Assembly (NCBI RefSeq): GCF_014204795.1
Contig: NZ_JACHMB010000001.1
Location: forward strand, 6,088,501-6,152,500
DNA length: 64,000 bases
Source of the DNA: Nonomuraea jabiensis
GTDB lineage: Bacteria; Actinomycetota; Actinomycetes; Streptosporangiales; Streptosporangiaceae
Direction: 5' to 3'
Position numbers and translations under genes: made by a program. Of this stretch, positions 1 to 8,462 are shown piece by piece. Numbering within the stretch: the first letter of the stretch is position 1; the number at the start of each line of letters is the position of its first letter. Under the pieces are notes generated by a model, which worked only from the letters and a program-made list of their open reading frames with translations, made no database searches and was not told the DNA's origin.

Positions 1-1
1 G

Positions 2-274
2 ATCGTGCTGCTGGACGAGGCCACCGCCGCGCTGGACCCGGAGAACGAGTCCGCCCTGATGGACGCGCTGGCCACGCTCGCCCGCGACCGGACGCTGCTG
101 GTGATCGCGCACCGGCTGACCACGATCGCCGCCGCCGACCAGATCGTCATGCTGGAGGGCGGCGTGATCACCGAGCGCGGCACCCACCAGGAGCTGCTGG
201 AGGCAGGCGGCCGGTACGCTGCGTTCTGGGAGGAACGCGCGCGGGCCCGCGGCTGGCGCCTCGTACGCGCCTGA
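2..274 (+). CDS. ABC exporter ATP-binding protein, C-terminal fragment
   Basis: Only the last 90 codons are in the window. They hold the end of an ABC nucleotide-binding domain: Walker B (IVLLDEATAALD) followed by the D-loop, then the switch histidine motif VIAHRL about 25 residues later, and a GTHQELL segment typical of the ends of type I exporter (MsbA/MdlB-like) domains. In this class the ATPase domain follows a six-helix membrane domain, which would lie upstream of the window. The substrate cannot be told. The stop codon lies inside the first copy of a 36-bp tandem repeat, and a TetR-family gene follows 78 bp downstream on the same strand and may regulate it. Confidence 0.9.
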   Translation: MVLLDEATAALDPENESALMDALATLARDRTLLVIAHRLTTIAAADQIVMLEGGVITERGTHQELLEAGGRYAAFWEERARARGWRLVRA

Positions 275-336
275 CCGGTGGGCGGCGCGACGTGATCGAC
301 ACGCGCCTGACCGATGGGCGGCGCGACGTGATCGAC
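265..336. repeat. 36-bp tandem duplication across the ABC stop codon
   Basis: Two adjacent 36-bp copies (265-300 and 301-336) differ at one base. The first contains the last codons and the stop of the ABC transporter gene; the second lies in the gap before the TetR gene. It looks like a recent slippage or unequal-exchange event and duplicates any operator present there. Confidence 0.9.
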
Positions 337-352
337 GGAGGCAGGGGGCTCG

Positions 353-1033
353 ATGGGTGAGGAGACGACGGCGCGGGAGTGGCGCGTGCTGGGCCGCCCG
401 CGCGGCCGCCCGCCGCGCATCACCCGGCCCGACATCGCCGACGCCGCGCTGGCCGTCGGGTTCGACAACCTGACCCTGGCCACCGTGGCCGACCGCCTCC
501 GGGTCGCCCACTCGGCCCTCTACCGTCACGTGGCCGACCGCGAGGAGCTGGTCATCGTGGCCATCAACCGCGCGATCGGCAAGGCGGACTGGCCGGAGCC
601 GACCGGCGAGTGGCGCTCGGACCTGGAGGCGCAGGCCGGGGCGCTGTGGGCGCTGCTGGAGGCCCACCCCGGCCTGATCAAGGAGTTCCTCAAGCTCAAG
701 CGCTTCCCCGACGAGGTGATGCACCGCTTCGGCGCGGCCGTCCAGCGCCTGATCGGCTACGGGTTCACGGTGGAGGACGCGTTCCTCGCCGTCGACACCG
801 TCTTCGACCTGGCGATCGACGTCTTCGGCAGGGGCCAGCAGCTCGACGCGCCCGCGGGCGGCTCCGCCGGCCCGGCCAGGGTCCGCGACGGCTCGGCCGA
901 CGCCTGGGCCGAGGCGGTCGGCCCCGAGGTGGCGCCCGTCATGCGGCGGGCGCTGTCAGAACCGGCCGCCGTGTGGTTCAACCGCAAGCTCGGCCTCGTC
1001 CTGGACGGCATCGCGGCCGGTCTGGCCCCCTAG
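353..1033 (+). CDS. TetR-family transcriptional regulator
   Basis: A 226-aa one-component regulator. An arginine-rich N terminus (GRPRGRPPR) is followed by a helix-turn-helix at about residues 25-70 (ITRPDIADAAL, then TLATVADRLRV and ALYRHVADREEL), the usual TetR layout. The C-terminal ligand domain resembles TetR_C families of actinobacteria that often control an adjacent exporter. The ATG is preceded by GGAGG at 337-341, about 11 bases upstream. It lies just downstream of the ABC exporter gene, so control of that exporter is likely but unproven. The ligand is unknown. Confidence 0.88.
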   Translation: MGEETTAREWRVLGRPRGRPPRITRPDIADAALAVGFDNLTLATVADRLRVAHSALYRHVADREELVIVAINRAIGKADWPEPTGEWRSDLEAQAGALWALLEAHPGLIKEFLKLKRFPDEVMHRFGAAVQRLIGYGFTVEDAFLAVDTVFDLAIDVFGRGQQLDAPAGGSAGPARVRDGSADAWAEAVGPEVAPVMRRALSEPAAVWFNRKLGLVLDGIAAGLAP

Positions 1034-1037
1034 AAAG

Positions 1038-1577
1038 TCACAACCAGCTCGCGCGGACGCTGGTCGCCGGCGCGTCGTCCGGCGGGGTGGCCAGGGCGCC
1101 GGAGTGGACGCCGTCGAGCAGGCGGGCGACGGTCTCGACGATCTCCTGGGCGCGCTCGCGCAGGCCCGCCACGTCCGCCGGGCTCACCTCGCCGCGGTCC
1201 ACGCCGACCTCGTCGAGCACGCCCTCCAGGTCGGCCAGCCGGCTGCTCAGCCACTTCAGCGGCTCGCCGGACAGCTCCTTGTCGAACACCCGCCGCCCCG
1301 GCTCCCACCCGTCGATGCCGGGGTGATGGTGGGTGCGGTCGAAGCTGCCGGGCGTGCTGTTGACCGATTCCAGCAGGTCCACCCGCCAGAGGGGGCGTTC
1401 GACGGTGATGGGGCGGGCCGAGTAGATCGACCCCTTCAGCTCGCCGGGATCCAGCTTCCGCAGCTCCAGGCGTACGCCCCGCTCGGCGCCCTCCTGTCCC
1501 TTGATCGGGTCGGGGTCGAGGAAGTAGATGTCGCTCACTGCCACGCCGATCCGGTCGAAGCCGAAGACGTAGAGCAT
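1038..1577 (-). CDS. hypothetical protein, about 179 aa
   Basis: No family recognised. The protein is soluble and acidic, with no signal peptide or membrane helix. The N-terminal half (from MLYVFGFDRIG) looks like a mixed alpha/beta fold, and the C-terminal third is helical and charged (LADLEGVLDEVGVDRGE and onward). I chose the ATG at 1577 because AAGGAG lies nine bases upstream; an in-frame ATG at 1595 has no Shine-Dalgarno sequence. Amino-acid usage is protein-like in this frame while overlapping frames are Arg/Gly/Pro-rich shadows. It is convergent with the TetR gene with only four bases between the stops. Confidence 0.7.
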   Translation of the reverse strand: MLYVFGFDRIGVAVSDIYFLDPDPIKGQEGAERGVRLELRKLDPGELKGSIYSARPITVERPLWRVDLLESVNSTPGSFDRTHHHPGIDGWEPGRRVFDKELSGEPLKWLSSRLADLEGVLDEVGVDRGEVSPADVAGLRERAQEIVETVARLLDGVHSGALATPPDDAPATSVRASWL

Positions 1578-1651
1578 GGGGAACCACTCCTTCATGAAAG
1601 CCGGGAGTCGGGGCCTTCATGGACGTACCCACTTGAAGCGCGGACGATCGC

Positions 1652-2212
1652 TCAGTGGAGCCGGTAGCCGATCTGCCCCGCCGGTTCGGCCGGGCCCCGG
1701 CTCAGCAGCAGCGTGCCCAGCCAGATGAGCGCCATGCCGACCGGCGTCAGGGCCGGCTCCAGCAGCCCCCCGATCAGCACCGCCACGCCCGTGGCCGTGA
1801 CGGCCGCGCTCAGCACCGTGACGCGGTGCAGCACCGCGAGCACGGACGCCAGCGCGACCAGGGCGGCGAAGGCGGCCCCGTAGACGAACGGCTCCCACGC
1901 CGCGACGCGCGGGCTCTCGAACCTGTTGTAGAGGTCGACGGCGAGACCGATGGCGTTGGCGGCCGTGCTGAGCAGCGCCATCGCCGTGGCGACGTCCGCT
2001 GCCGCCCGCCACCCGCCCGTCACTGGCCCGGCCATGCGGCGCAGCGCCAGGAGCATGACGCCGAACATCAGGAACCCGGCCAGCAGGACCGCGTGCGCGG
2101 CCGCCCACCACGGCCCGCCGACGGCGTCGGCGCCCGGGAGGCGCTTGAGGAGACTGCCGGCCAGCAGCGCGGCGGGGGCCGCGGTGAAGGAGATCTGGGT
2201 GAGGCGGTTCAT
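1652..2212 (-). CDS. small integral membrane protein, function unknown
   Basis: About 186 aa, mostly hydrophobic, with about six predicted membrane helices (for example WWAAAHAVLLAGFLMFGVMLLAL without the final residues, FVYGAAFAALVALASVLAV, VGMALIWLGTLLLS). No catalytic motif is visible and no family was recognised; it has the look of the small DUF membrane proteins common in actinobacteria. An in-frame GTG at 2221 is an alternative start; I prefer the ATG at 2212. It lies 72 bp downstream of the permease gene on the same strand and could be co-transcribed with it. Confidence 0.65.
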   Translation of the reverse strand: MNRLTQISFTAAPAALLAGSLLKRLPGADAVGGPWWAAAHAVLLAGFLMFGVMLLALRRMAGPVTGGWRAAADVATAMALLSTAANAIGLAVDLYNRFESPRVAAWEPFVYGAAFAALVALASVLAVLHRVTVLSAAVTATGVAVLIGGLLEPALTPVGMALIWLGTLLLSRGPAEPAGQIGYRLH

Positions 2213-2284
2213 GAGGCCCACGATGCCCCGTCGGGTCAGGGGCGCTCATCGGTGATCGCCCCTGACTTTCCCCTGATCTCCCCG

Positions 2285-3571
2285 TCAGGCGAAGTAGCGC
2301 AGCCAGACGTACGCCCAGGCCATCAGGGTGCTGATGACCGTCACGACGATGCCGTACCGGGTGAACTGCCAGAAGGTGATCTTGTGGCCGGACCGCGCGG
2401 CGATGCCGAGGGCCACCACGTTGGCGCTGGCCGCCACCGCCGTGCCGTTGCCGCCGAAGTCCGCGCCCAGCGCGAACGCCCACCACAACGCCTGGCCGGT
2501 GCTGGGGTCGGGGATCTGGGCGACCACGCCCTCCACGATCGGGGCGGTCGTGGCGACGTACGGGATGTTGTCGAAGAACGCGCCCAGCACGCCCGAGCCG
2601 AACAGCAGCGCCGTCGCGGCGACGAAGTAGTCGTCGCCCAGCGCGTCCAGGGCCCACGTGCCGATCGCCGCGATGACACCCGTGTGGACCAGGCCCGCGA
2701 CCATGATGAACAGGCCCATGAAGAAGACCAGCGTGGACCACTCGACCTCGCGCAGCACCTCGTTGACGTCCGTGCGCGAGACCATCAGCATCACCCCGGC
2801 CCCCACGAGGGCCACGATCGACGGGTCCACGTGAGCCACCGCGTGCAGCGCGAACCCGGCGATCACCAGGCCCAGCACCACCAGGCAGCGGGTCAGCAGC
2901 CGCGGGTCGGTGATGGCCCGCCGCTCGTCCAGCGCCATCACCGCCGCGGCGTGCCCGGCGTCGTAGTGGAACGACCCCCGGAACAGCACCCGCGTGAGCA
3001 GCACGAACACGGCGAAGACGACCACCACGATCGGCGCCATGTGGACCAGGAAGTCGTTGAACGTCAGCCCCGCCCGGCTGCCGATGATGATGTTGGGCGG
3101 GTCACCGATGAGGGTCGCGGCGCCGCCGATGTTGGAGGCCAGCACCTCCGCGATGAGGTACGGCTGGGCGGGGATGCGCAGCCGGTCGCACACCATGATG
3201 GTGACCGGCGCGACCAGCATGATCGTGGTGACGTTGTCGAGGAAGGGCGAGGCCACGGCGGTGATCGCCATCAGCATGACCATCAGCCGGTACGGCCTGC
3301 CCTGCGACCGCTTGGCGGCCCAGATGGCGAGGTAGTCGAAGACCCCCGTCTGCTTGATGATCCCGACGATGATCATCATGCCGAACAGCAGGAAGATGAC
3401 GTTCCAGTCGACGCCTTCGTGCTCGGAGAAGAACACCTCCGCGCCGGGGACGAGGCCCAGGACGGCCATCAGCCCGGCGGCGATGAGCACCACCTTGACC
3501 TTGTCGGCCTTCTCCGTGGCGATGAAGAAGAACGCGACCAGGAAGATCGCGAGGGCTACGAATGCGCTCAT
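2285..3571 (-). CDS. ArsB/NhaD (ion transporter superfamily) anion or Na+/H+ permease
   Basis: A 428-aa polytopic membrane protein with about eleven helices. Family hallmarks are visible: NVTTIMLVAPVTI in the first half, and SNIGGAATLIGDPPNI, the GDPPN signature shared by ArsB, NhaD, P-protein and CitM-type carriers. The duplicated inverted topology is suggested by a second FDNIPYVATTAPIV segment near residue 330. Members export arsenite, exchange Na+/H+ or carry dicarboxylates; the sequence alone does not say which. No arsR, arsC or similar gene is adjacent, so an arsenic role is not supported. The 320-bp divergent gap to the histidine kinase gene holds its promoter. Confidence 0.85.
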   Translation of the reverse strand: MSAFVALAIFLVAFFFIATEKADKVKVVLIAAGLMAVLGLVPGAEVFFSEHEGVDWNVIFLLFGMMIIVGIIKQTGVFDYLAIWAAKRSQGRPYRLMVMLMAITAVASPFLDNVTTIMLVAPVTIMVCDRLRIPAQPYLIAEVLASNIGGAATLIGDPPNIIIGSRAGLTFNDFLVHMAPIVVVVFAVFVLLTRVLFRGSFHYDAGHAAAVMALDERRAITDPRLLTRCLVVLGLVIAGFALHAVAHVDPSIVALVGAGVMLMVSRTDVNEVLREVEWSTLVFFMGLFIMVAGLVHTGVIAAIGTWALDALGDDYFVAATALLFGSGVLGAFFDNIPYVATTAPIVEGVVAQIPDPSTGQALWWAFALGADFGGNGTAVAASANVVALGIAARSGHKITFWQFTRYGIVVTVISTLMAWAYVWLRYFA

Positions 3572-3891
3572 CCGTCAAGCCCCGGCGGCCCGGACCGGGC
3601 GGCGGGGCATGACGGTACAAGGTGGGATTGGCGGCACACGGCTATCGACCTCCGGAGTCGAACGGTTTCTGGCTTGGTGAGCCGCCGCTCCAGGATGATC
3701 GTCTCGTGCGCGCGCCGCATCGAGGTCATCCTTCGCGGGCGGCGGCTCCGCTCCAGTCTCGTCGTCCGGGCGGGCCCGGCACCATCGGGTCCAGCACCCA
3801 TCTGGGGAGGGTCGGAGCATGTAGGGGCGTCGCGCAGGATGGGGGTCAGGCCGGATCGACAACCGTACCGGGAGACAAAGAGGCTGGTGAA
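3572..3891. other. gene-free divergent interval
   Basis: The 320 bp between the permease (minus) and the histidine kinase (plus). Several short reading frames cross it but all are Arg/Pro-rich and lack ribosome-binding sites. A G+C-rich imperfect inverted repeat lies near 3579-3607. No convincing promoter hexamers, tRNA or riboswitch were found. Confidence 0.5.
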
Positions 3892-4884
3892 ATGACCGAG
3901 GGGGCGAAGAGAACGACCAGGAGCCCGGCGCAGGCGCTGTTCCGGCGGCTGTTCATGATCAATGGGCTGGTGTTCGCGGTGGCCACGCTCGTCCTGGCGA
4001 TCTCACCGGCCACCGTGTCCGCGCCGCTCGTGCTGGCCGAGGTGCCGGTGCTGATCGTGGGCCTGGCGCTGATGCTGGCGGCCAACGCGCTGCTCCTGCG
4101 CCGCAGCCTGGCCCCGCTGGACGCGCTGACCACGCTCATGCAGCGGGTGGACCTGCTGCGTACCGGTGACCGGCTGCCCATTGGCGGCAACAGCGACCTC
4201 ACCCACGTGATCGCCACGTTCAACGCGATGCTCGACCGCCTGGAGGCCGAGCGCAGCGCCAGCAGCGGCCACGCCCTGGCCGCCCAGGAGGGCGAGCGGC
4301 GGCGCATCGCCCGCGAGCTGCACGACGAGATCGGCCAGAGCCTGACCGTGGTGCTCCTCGGCCTGAAGCGGGTGGTCGACCGCGCGCCCGACGACCTGCG
4401 CGAGGACCTGCACGGCGTGCAGGAGACCGTGCGCGCCAGCCTCGACGAGGTCCGGCAGGTCGCCCGCCGGCTGCGGCCCGGCGTGCTGGAGGACCTCGGG
4501 CTGCACGCCGCCCTCGCCGCCCTGTGCAGCGACGTCTCGCAGATGAGCGGCGTCCAGGTGGCCCGCGCCGTCCAGCACGACCTGCCCGAGCTCGGCGCGG
4601 ACGTCGAGCTCGTGCTCTACCGGATCGCCCAGGAGAGCCTCACGAACATCGCCAGGCACGCCCGCGCCACGCGGGCCGAGCTGTCGCTGGGCACGCGGGA
4701 CGGGCGGCTGACCCTGCGCGTCACCGACGACGGGCAGGGCGGCGCGCGCCAGGACGGGGCCGGGATCCGGGGCATGCGCGAGCGCGCCCTGCTGATCGGC
4801 GCCCGCCTGGCCGTCGACTCCCCGCCGGGGGAGGGCACCCGCGTCCACCTGACCATCCCGAACGATCGGAGCCCAACGCGGTGA
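3892..4884 (+). CDS. NarL-type sensor histidine kinase
   Basis: About 330 aa. Two membrane helices near residues 22-40 and 46-70 enclose a very short loop, so sensing is probably within or near the membrane. A HAMP-like linker follows (LAPLDALTTLMQRV), then HisKA_3 with the phospho-acceptor His at about residue 144 (RELHDEIGQSL), and an HATPase_c domain with N box QESLTNIARHA and G box DDGQGG then GIRGMRERA. I start at the ATG at 3892 because it begins directly before the first helix; the open frame extends to 3622 but upstream residues are not protein-like. The last codons overlap the response regulator start (GTGA), so the two proteins are translationally coupled. Confidence 0.9.
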   Translation: MTEGAKRTTRSPAQALFRRLFMINGLVFAVATLVLAISPATVSAPLVLAEVPVLIVGLALMLAANALLLRRSLAPLDALTTLMQRVDLLRTGDRLPIGGNSDLTHVIATFNAMLDRLEAERSASSGHALAAQEGERRRIARELHDEIGQSLTVVLLGLKRVVDRAPDDLREDLHGVQETVRASLDEVRQVARRLRPGVLEDLGLHAALAALCSDVSQMSGVQVARAVQHDLPELGADVELVLYRIAQESLTNIARHARATRAELSLGTRDGRLTLRVTDDGQGGARQDGAGIRGMRERALLIGARLAVDSPPGEGTRVHLTIPNDRSPTR

Positions 4885-5537
4885 GCACTGCCAAGACCAG
4901 GATCCTGCTGGCCGACGACCACGCGCTGGTCCGCCGGGGACTGAAGATGATCCTCGACGCGGAGCCGGACCTGGAGGTCGTCGCCGAGGCCGCCGACGGC
5001 GCGGAGGCCGTCGCGGCCGCGTCGGAGGACGCGGTGGACCTGGCCATCCTGGACATCGCGATGCCGCGGATGACCGGGCTCCAGGCGGCCCGCGAGATCT
5101 CCCGCCGCGCGCCCGGCATCCGCATCCTGATCCTGTCGATGTACGACAACGAGCAGTACTTCTTCGAGGCACTCAAGGTCGGCGCCTCGGGATACGTGCT
5201 CAAGTCGGTCGCCGACCAGGACCTGCTGGAGGCGTGCCGGGCGACGATGCGCGGCGAGCCGTTCCTGTATCCGGGGGCGGTCACCGCGCTCATCCGCGAC
5301 TACCTGCAGCGTTCGCGCGAGGGCGAGCGCATGCCCGAGAGCATCCTGACGCCCCGGGAGGAGGAGATCGTCAAGCTGATCGCGGAGGGCAACTCGGCCA
5401 AGGAGATCGCGGAGACGCTCGTCATCAGCGTCAAGACCGTGGACCGGCACCGGGCGAACATCCTGCAGAAGCTCGGCATGCGCGACCGCCTCGACCTGAC
5501 CCGCTACGCCATCCGCGCCGGCCTCGTCGAGCCCTGA
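4881..5537 (+). CDS. LuxR/NarL-family response regulator
   Basis: A 218-aa two-domain regulator: receiver domain with acidic pocket ADDH near residues 12-15, phospho-acceptor Asp58 (AILDIAMP) and the conserved Lys of YVLKS; then a LuxR-type helix-turn-helix from about residue 150 (LTPREEEIVKLIAEGNSAKEIAE, shown here only in part as family signature). The GTG start at 4881 overlaps the kinase stop by four bases. The pair should control genes elsewhere or the neighbouring permease; no target site can be named. Its stop abuts the stop of the convergent SARP gene with no spacer. Confidence 0.92.
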   Translation: MSTAKTRILLADDHALVRRGLKMILDAEPDLEVVAEAADGAEAVAAASEDAVDLAILDIAMPRMTGLQAAREISRRAPGIRILILSMYDNEQYFFEALKVGASGYVLKSVADQDLLEACRATMRGEPFLYPGAVTALIRDYLQRSREGERMPESILTPREEEIVKLIAEGNSAKEIAETLVISVKTVDRHRANILQKLGMRDRLDLTRYAIRAGLVEP

Positions 5538-8426
5538 TCAGAGCATGCGCTGGATGACCTGCGGCACGGCCGGCACGTCGTCGTTGTCGATCGAGTGCCG
5601 CTCCTCGGCGCTGATCAGGCCGAGGCCGTGCAGGATGGCGGCCGACCTGCGCCAGAGCCGGCGGGCCTCGTCGCACTCGCCGCTCTCGCTCAGCGCCTGC
5701 CCGAGCCCCCACAGGCTCTCCGCCTCGACGTAGTCGCCGCCGTGGCCCGCGGCCCGGTAGCGGGCCAGCGCCTCGCGGTGGTGCGCGACCGCGCGGCCGG
5801 GGTCGCCCGCCAGCCGGTACGCCTCCGCGAGGTTGGCCAGGGCGATCACCACGTCGATCGCCGCGCCCGTCTCCTCCAGGATCGCGACCGATCGCACGCC
5901 GGCCTCGACGGCCTCGGCGAACCGCCCGGCCCGCTGGTAGACCAGCCCGAGATGGGTGAGGATGGCGCCCTGCCCGTAGCGGTCGTCCATGAGCTCGATG
6001 GCCTGCCGATGATGGTCGGCGGCCTCGTCGAAGCGGCCGGCCCCGCGGTAGGCGATGCCGAGGTGGTCGAGCAGGGCGGCCGCGCGGCGCTTGTTCCCCA
6101 GCCGCCGGTGGATGGCCAGCGAACGGTTCATGTGGGCGATGCCGACGATCTGGTTGCCCACGCACACGTGCGCCCAGCCGAGGTCGCCCAGGACCACGGC
6201 CTCGTCGAACGGCTCCGCGGTGTGCTCGGCGGCCCGCAACGCGGCTTCGCTGAGGGCCAGCAGCCCGCGCCAGCGGCCCGTGGAGTAGAGCGGGACCGCG
6301 AACGTCACCGCCAGCGCGACCCCGAGCCCGGCCGCCGGCGTGCCGCGCGTCTGGCCGACGGCCGCGAGCAGGTTGTCCTCCTCGGCGTCGACCCAGGCCC
6401 GCAGGTCCTCGTTCGTCTCCAGCGCCAGCCCGGGACGCGTGAGGGAGCTCGGGCCGACCTCGTTGCGCCACGTGTAGGCCGGCTTCAGCATCTCGATCGC
6501 CGTGCGCGCGGTGGCCAGGTGGTGGTGCAGCACGCGCTCCACGGCCTGCCGCCTGGCCGGCTCGCTCTCCTCCTCCGCCGCCCGCTCGCGGGCGAACAGC
6601 CGCAGCAGGTCGTGCAGGTTGTAGCGGTCGGGGGCGCGCTCCTGCACGAGCCGCGCGTCCACCAGGAGGTCGAGCAGGCGCTGGGCGCCTTCCTCGGGCA
6701 GGCCGGCCAGCGCGGCGGCCGCGGGCAGGCCGAGGTCGGGGCCGTCCAGCAGGCCGAGCAGCCGGAACATGCGCGCCGCCGCGACCCCGTCGGCGTCGGA
6801 CTTCAAATCCTGGTAGCCGGCCTGGAAGCTGGCGCGCAGCCCCCGGTCGTCGGCCCGCAGCTCGTCGAGGCGGCGGTGGGCGGAGGCCAGCCGTCCGGCC
6901 AGCGCCGACACCTGCCACGACGGCCGGGCCCGCAGCCGGGCCGCGGCCAGGCAGAGCGCCAGTGGCAGGCCGCCGCACAGCCGGACCACGTCGGCCGCGG
7001 CGGCGGGCTCGGCGGCGATCCGCCCGTCGCCGACGATGCCGCCCAGCAGGGCCAGGGCGTCGCCGTCGGGCAGCACGTCCAGCGACACCTGCGTGGCGCC
7101 GTCGAACGAGGTGAGCATCCGGCGGCTGGTGATCAGCACGGCGCAGGTCGGGCTGCCGGGCAGCAGGGGCCGCACCTGCGCGGCGTCCCTGGCGTTGTCC
7201 AGGATGACGAGCATCCTCCTGCCGACGGTCAGCGAGCGGAAGCGGCCCGCGGCCTCCTCCAGGTCCGTGGGCACCGCCGACCCGGCCACGCCCAGCGAGC
7301 GCAGGAACCGCCCGAGCGCCTCGACCGGATCGACGGGGGCGACCTGCGGCGAGGCGCCGTGCAGGTCCACGTACAGCTGGCCGTCGGGGTAGTGGCCGGC
7401 CAGGGCGTGGGCGACGTGGATGGCCAGGGAGGACTTGCCGACGCCGCCGATGCCGCTGATCTGGCAGATCCGCACCGCGCCCGGCCCGTCGCCGGCCAGC
7501 GCCGCGCTCACCCGCGCCACCTCCTCGGCCCGCCCGGTGAACGACGCCACCGCGGCGGGCACCTCCGCCGGCACCGTGGCCCCCGCCCTGCCCTCCACTG
7601 GGCCCTCCACTGGGCCCTCCACTGGGCCCCCGGTGGCCGGCGCCGCCGGGGGCTCGGCTTCCGGCTCCTCGCGCAGGATGCGCTGGTGCAGCTCCTGCAG
7701 CTCGCCGCCCGGCTCGATGCCCAGCCCGTCGACGAGCCGCCGCCTGGCGTCGCGGTACGCCTCCAGGGCGGCGGCCCTGCGCCCGTCCTGGTGCAGCGCC
7801 GCCATCAGCAGGTACGCCAGCCGCTCCCGCAGCGGATGCTCGCCGATCAGCACCGGCAGCTCGGCCAGCGGCTCCCGGCACAGCCCGAGGCGCAGATCGG
7901 CCGCGATGCGCTCCTCGACGGCCGCGAGCCGCTCCTCCTCCAGCGGCCCGCCGAACGTCTCGCGCAACCACTCGCCGGCGACCCCCGCCAGCGGCGGCCC
8001 GCTCCACAGGTCCAGCGCCCGCCGCAGCAGCGCGCCCGCCTCGTCCTGGCCGGCCGCCCGCGCCCGCTCGACCAGGTGGCGCGACAGGTAGAGGTCGACC
8101 CGCAGCGGGTCGAGGTCGAGCCGGTAGCCGGGCGGGGAGGTGGCCAGCTCGGCGTCGGGGACCCCGGCCAGGACCCGGCGCAGCCGCGACACGTACCCCT
8201 GGATGGCGTTGCGGGCCGACGGCGGCGGCTCCTGGCCCCACACGGCCTCCACCAGCCGGTCGAGCGGCACCGTGCGGCCCGGGTGGAGCAGCAGCATGGC
8301 CAGCACCGAGCGCTGCTGCGCGGTCGAGGGCCCGAGTGACCTGCCGCCCGACCAGATCTCCACGGGCCCCAGCAGCCGGAACTCCGCACCGCCCAACGGC
8401 CGCCCCTCTCCGTGATCGGCTTTCAC
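5538..8426 (-). CDS. AfsR/SARP-family regulator with NB-ARC ATPase and TPR repeats
   Basis: A 962-aa multidomain regulator. In order: an OmpR-type winged helix at about residues 10-95, a bacterial transcriptional activator (BTAD) domain to about 250, a Pro/Gly linker, an NB-ARC/STAND ATPase with P-loop GIGGVGKSS (Lys331) and a LVILDN-type Walker B, then a helical part and tetratricopeptide repeats over the last 300 residues (for example HLGIAYRGAGRFDEAADHH, then HLGLVYQRAGRFAEAVEAG). This is the AfsR architecture that activates secondary metabolism or other pathways in actinomycetes. The linker carries three copies of a 4-residue GPVE unit from a 12-bp tandem repeat. It lies 36 bp downstream of the GH28 gene on the same strand and could be read from that operon, but a link to pectin use is not shown. 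Confidence 0.92.
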   Translation of the reverse strand: MKADHGEGRPLGGAEFRLLGPVEIWSGGRSLGPSTAQQRSVLAMLLLHPGRTVPLDRLVEAVWGQEPPPSARNAIQGYVSRLRRVLAGVPDAELATSPPGYRLDLDPLRVDLYLSRHLVERARAAGQDEAGALLRRALDLWSGPPLAGVAGEWLRETFGGPLEEERLAAVEERIAADLRLGLCREPLAELPVLIGEHPLRERLAYLLMAALHQDGRRAAALEAYRDARRRLVDGLGIEPGGELQELHQRILREEPEAEPPAAPATGGPVEGPVEGPVEGRAGATVPAEVPAAVASFTGRAEEVARVSAALAGDGPGAVRICQISGIGGVGKSSLAIHVAHALAGHYPDGQLYVDLHGASPQVAPVDPVEALGRFLRSLGVAGSAVPTDLEEAAGRFRSLTVGRRMLVILDNARDAAQVRPLLPGSPTCAVLITSRRMLTSFDGATQVSLDVLPDGDALALLGGIVGDGRIAAEPAAAADVVRLCGGLPLALCLAAARLRARPSWQVSALAGRLASAHRRLDELRADDRGLRASFQAGYQDLKSDADGVAAARMFRLLGLLDGPDLGLPAAAALAGLPEEGAQRLLDLLVDARLVQERAPDRYNLHDLLRLFARERAAEEESEPARRQAVERVLHHHLATARTAIEMLKPAYTWRNEVGPSSLTRPGLALETNEDLRAWVDAEEDNLLAAVGQTRGTPAAGLGVALAVTFAVPLYSTGRWRGLLALSEAALRAAEHTAEPFDEAVVLGDLGWAHVCVGNQIVGIAHMNRSLAIHRRLGNKRRAAALLDHLGIAYRGAGRFDEAADHHRQAIELMDDRYGQGAILTHLGLVYQRAGRFAEAVEAGVRSVAILEETGAAIDVVIALANLAEAYRLAGDPGRAVAHHREALARYRAAGHGGDYVEAESLWGLGQALSESGECDEARRLWRRSAAILHGLGLISAEERHSIDNDDVPAVPQVIQRML
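7591..7626. repeat. 12-bp x 3 in-frame tandem repeat in the SARP linker
   Basis: Three perfect copies of a 12-bp unit encode GPVE-type repeats between the BTAD and NB-ARC domains. Copy number changes would keep the frame and only alter linker length. Confidence 0.9.
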
Positions 8427-8462
8427 CTTACCCAGTCGGCGATCATCGTGGGCGGAACCGCC

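Noticed and set aside
2285..3571. Arsenite resistance operon
   Set aside because: Only a general ArsB/NhaD-family permease is present; no arsenate reductase, ArsR or ArsA-like gene nearby.
3579..3607. Rho-independent terminator or RNA gene in the divergent gap
   Set aside because: The G+C-rich inverted repeat is imperfect, lacks a U tract and lies upstream, not downstream, of the permease gene.
1655..3895. 746-codon plus-strand frame opposite the permease
   Set aside because: Antisense shadow typical of high G+C DNA, rich in Arg, Asp, His and Gln; the minus-strand genes have clear membrane-protein sequence.
5595..8339. 914-codon plus-strand frame opposite the SARP gene
   Set aside because: Antisense shadow; the minus strand encodes recognisable AfsR domains.
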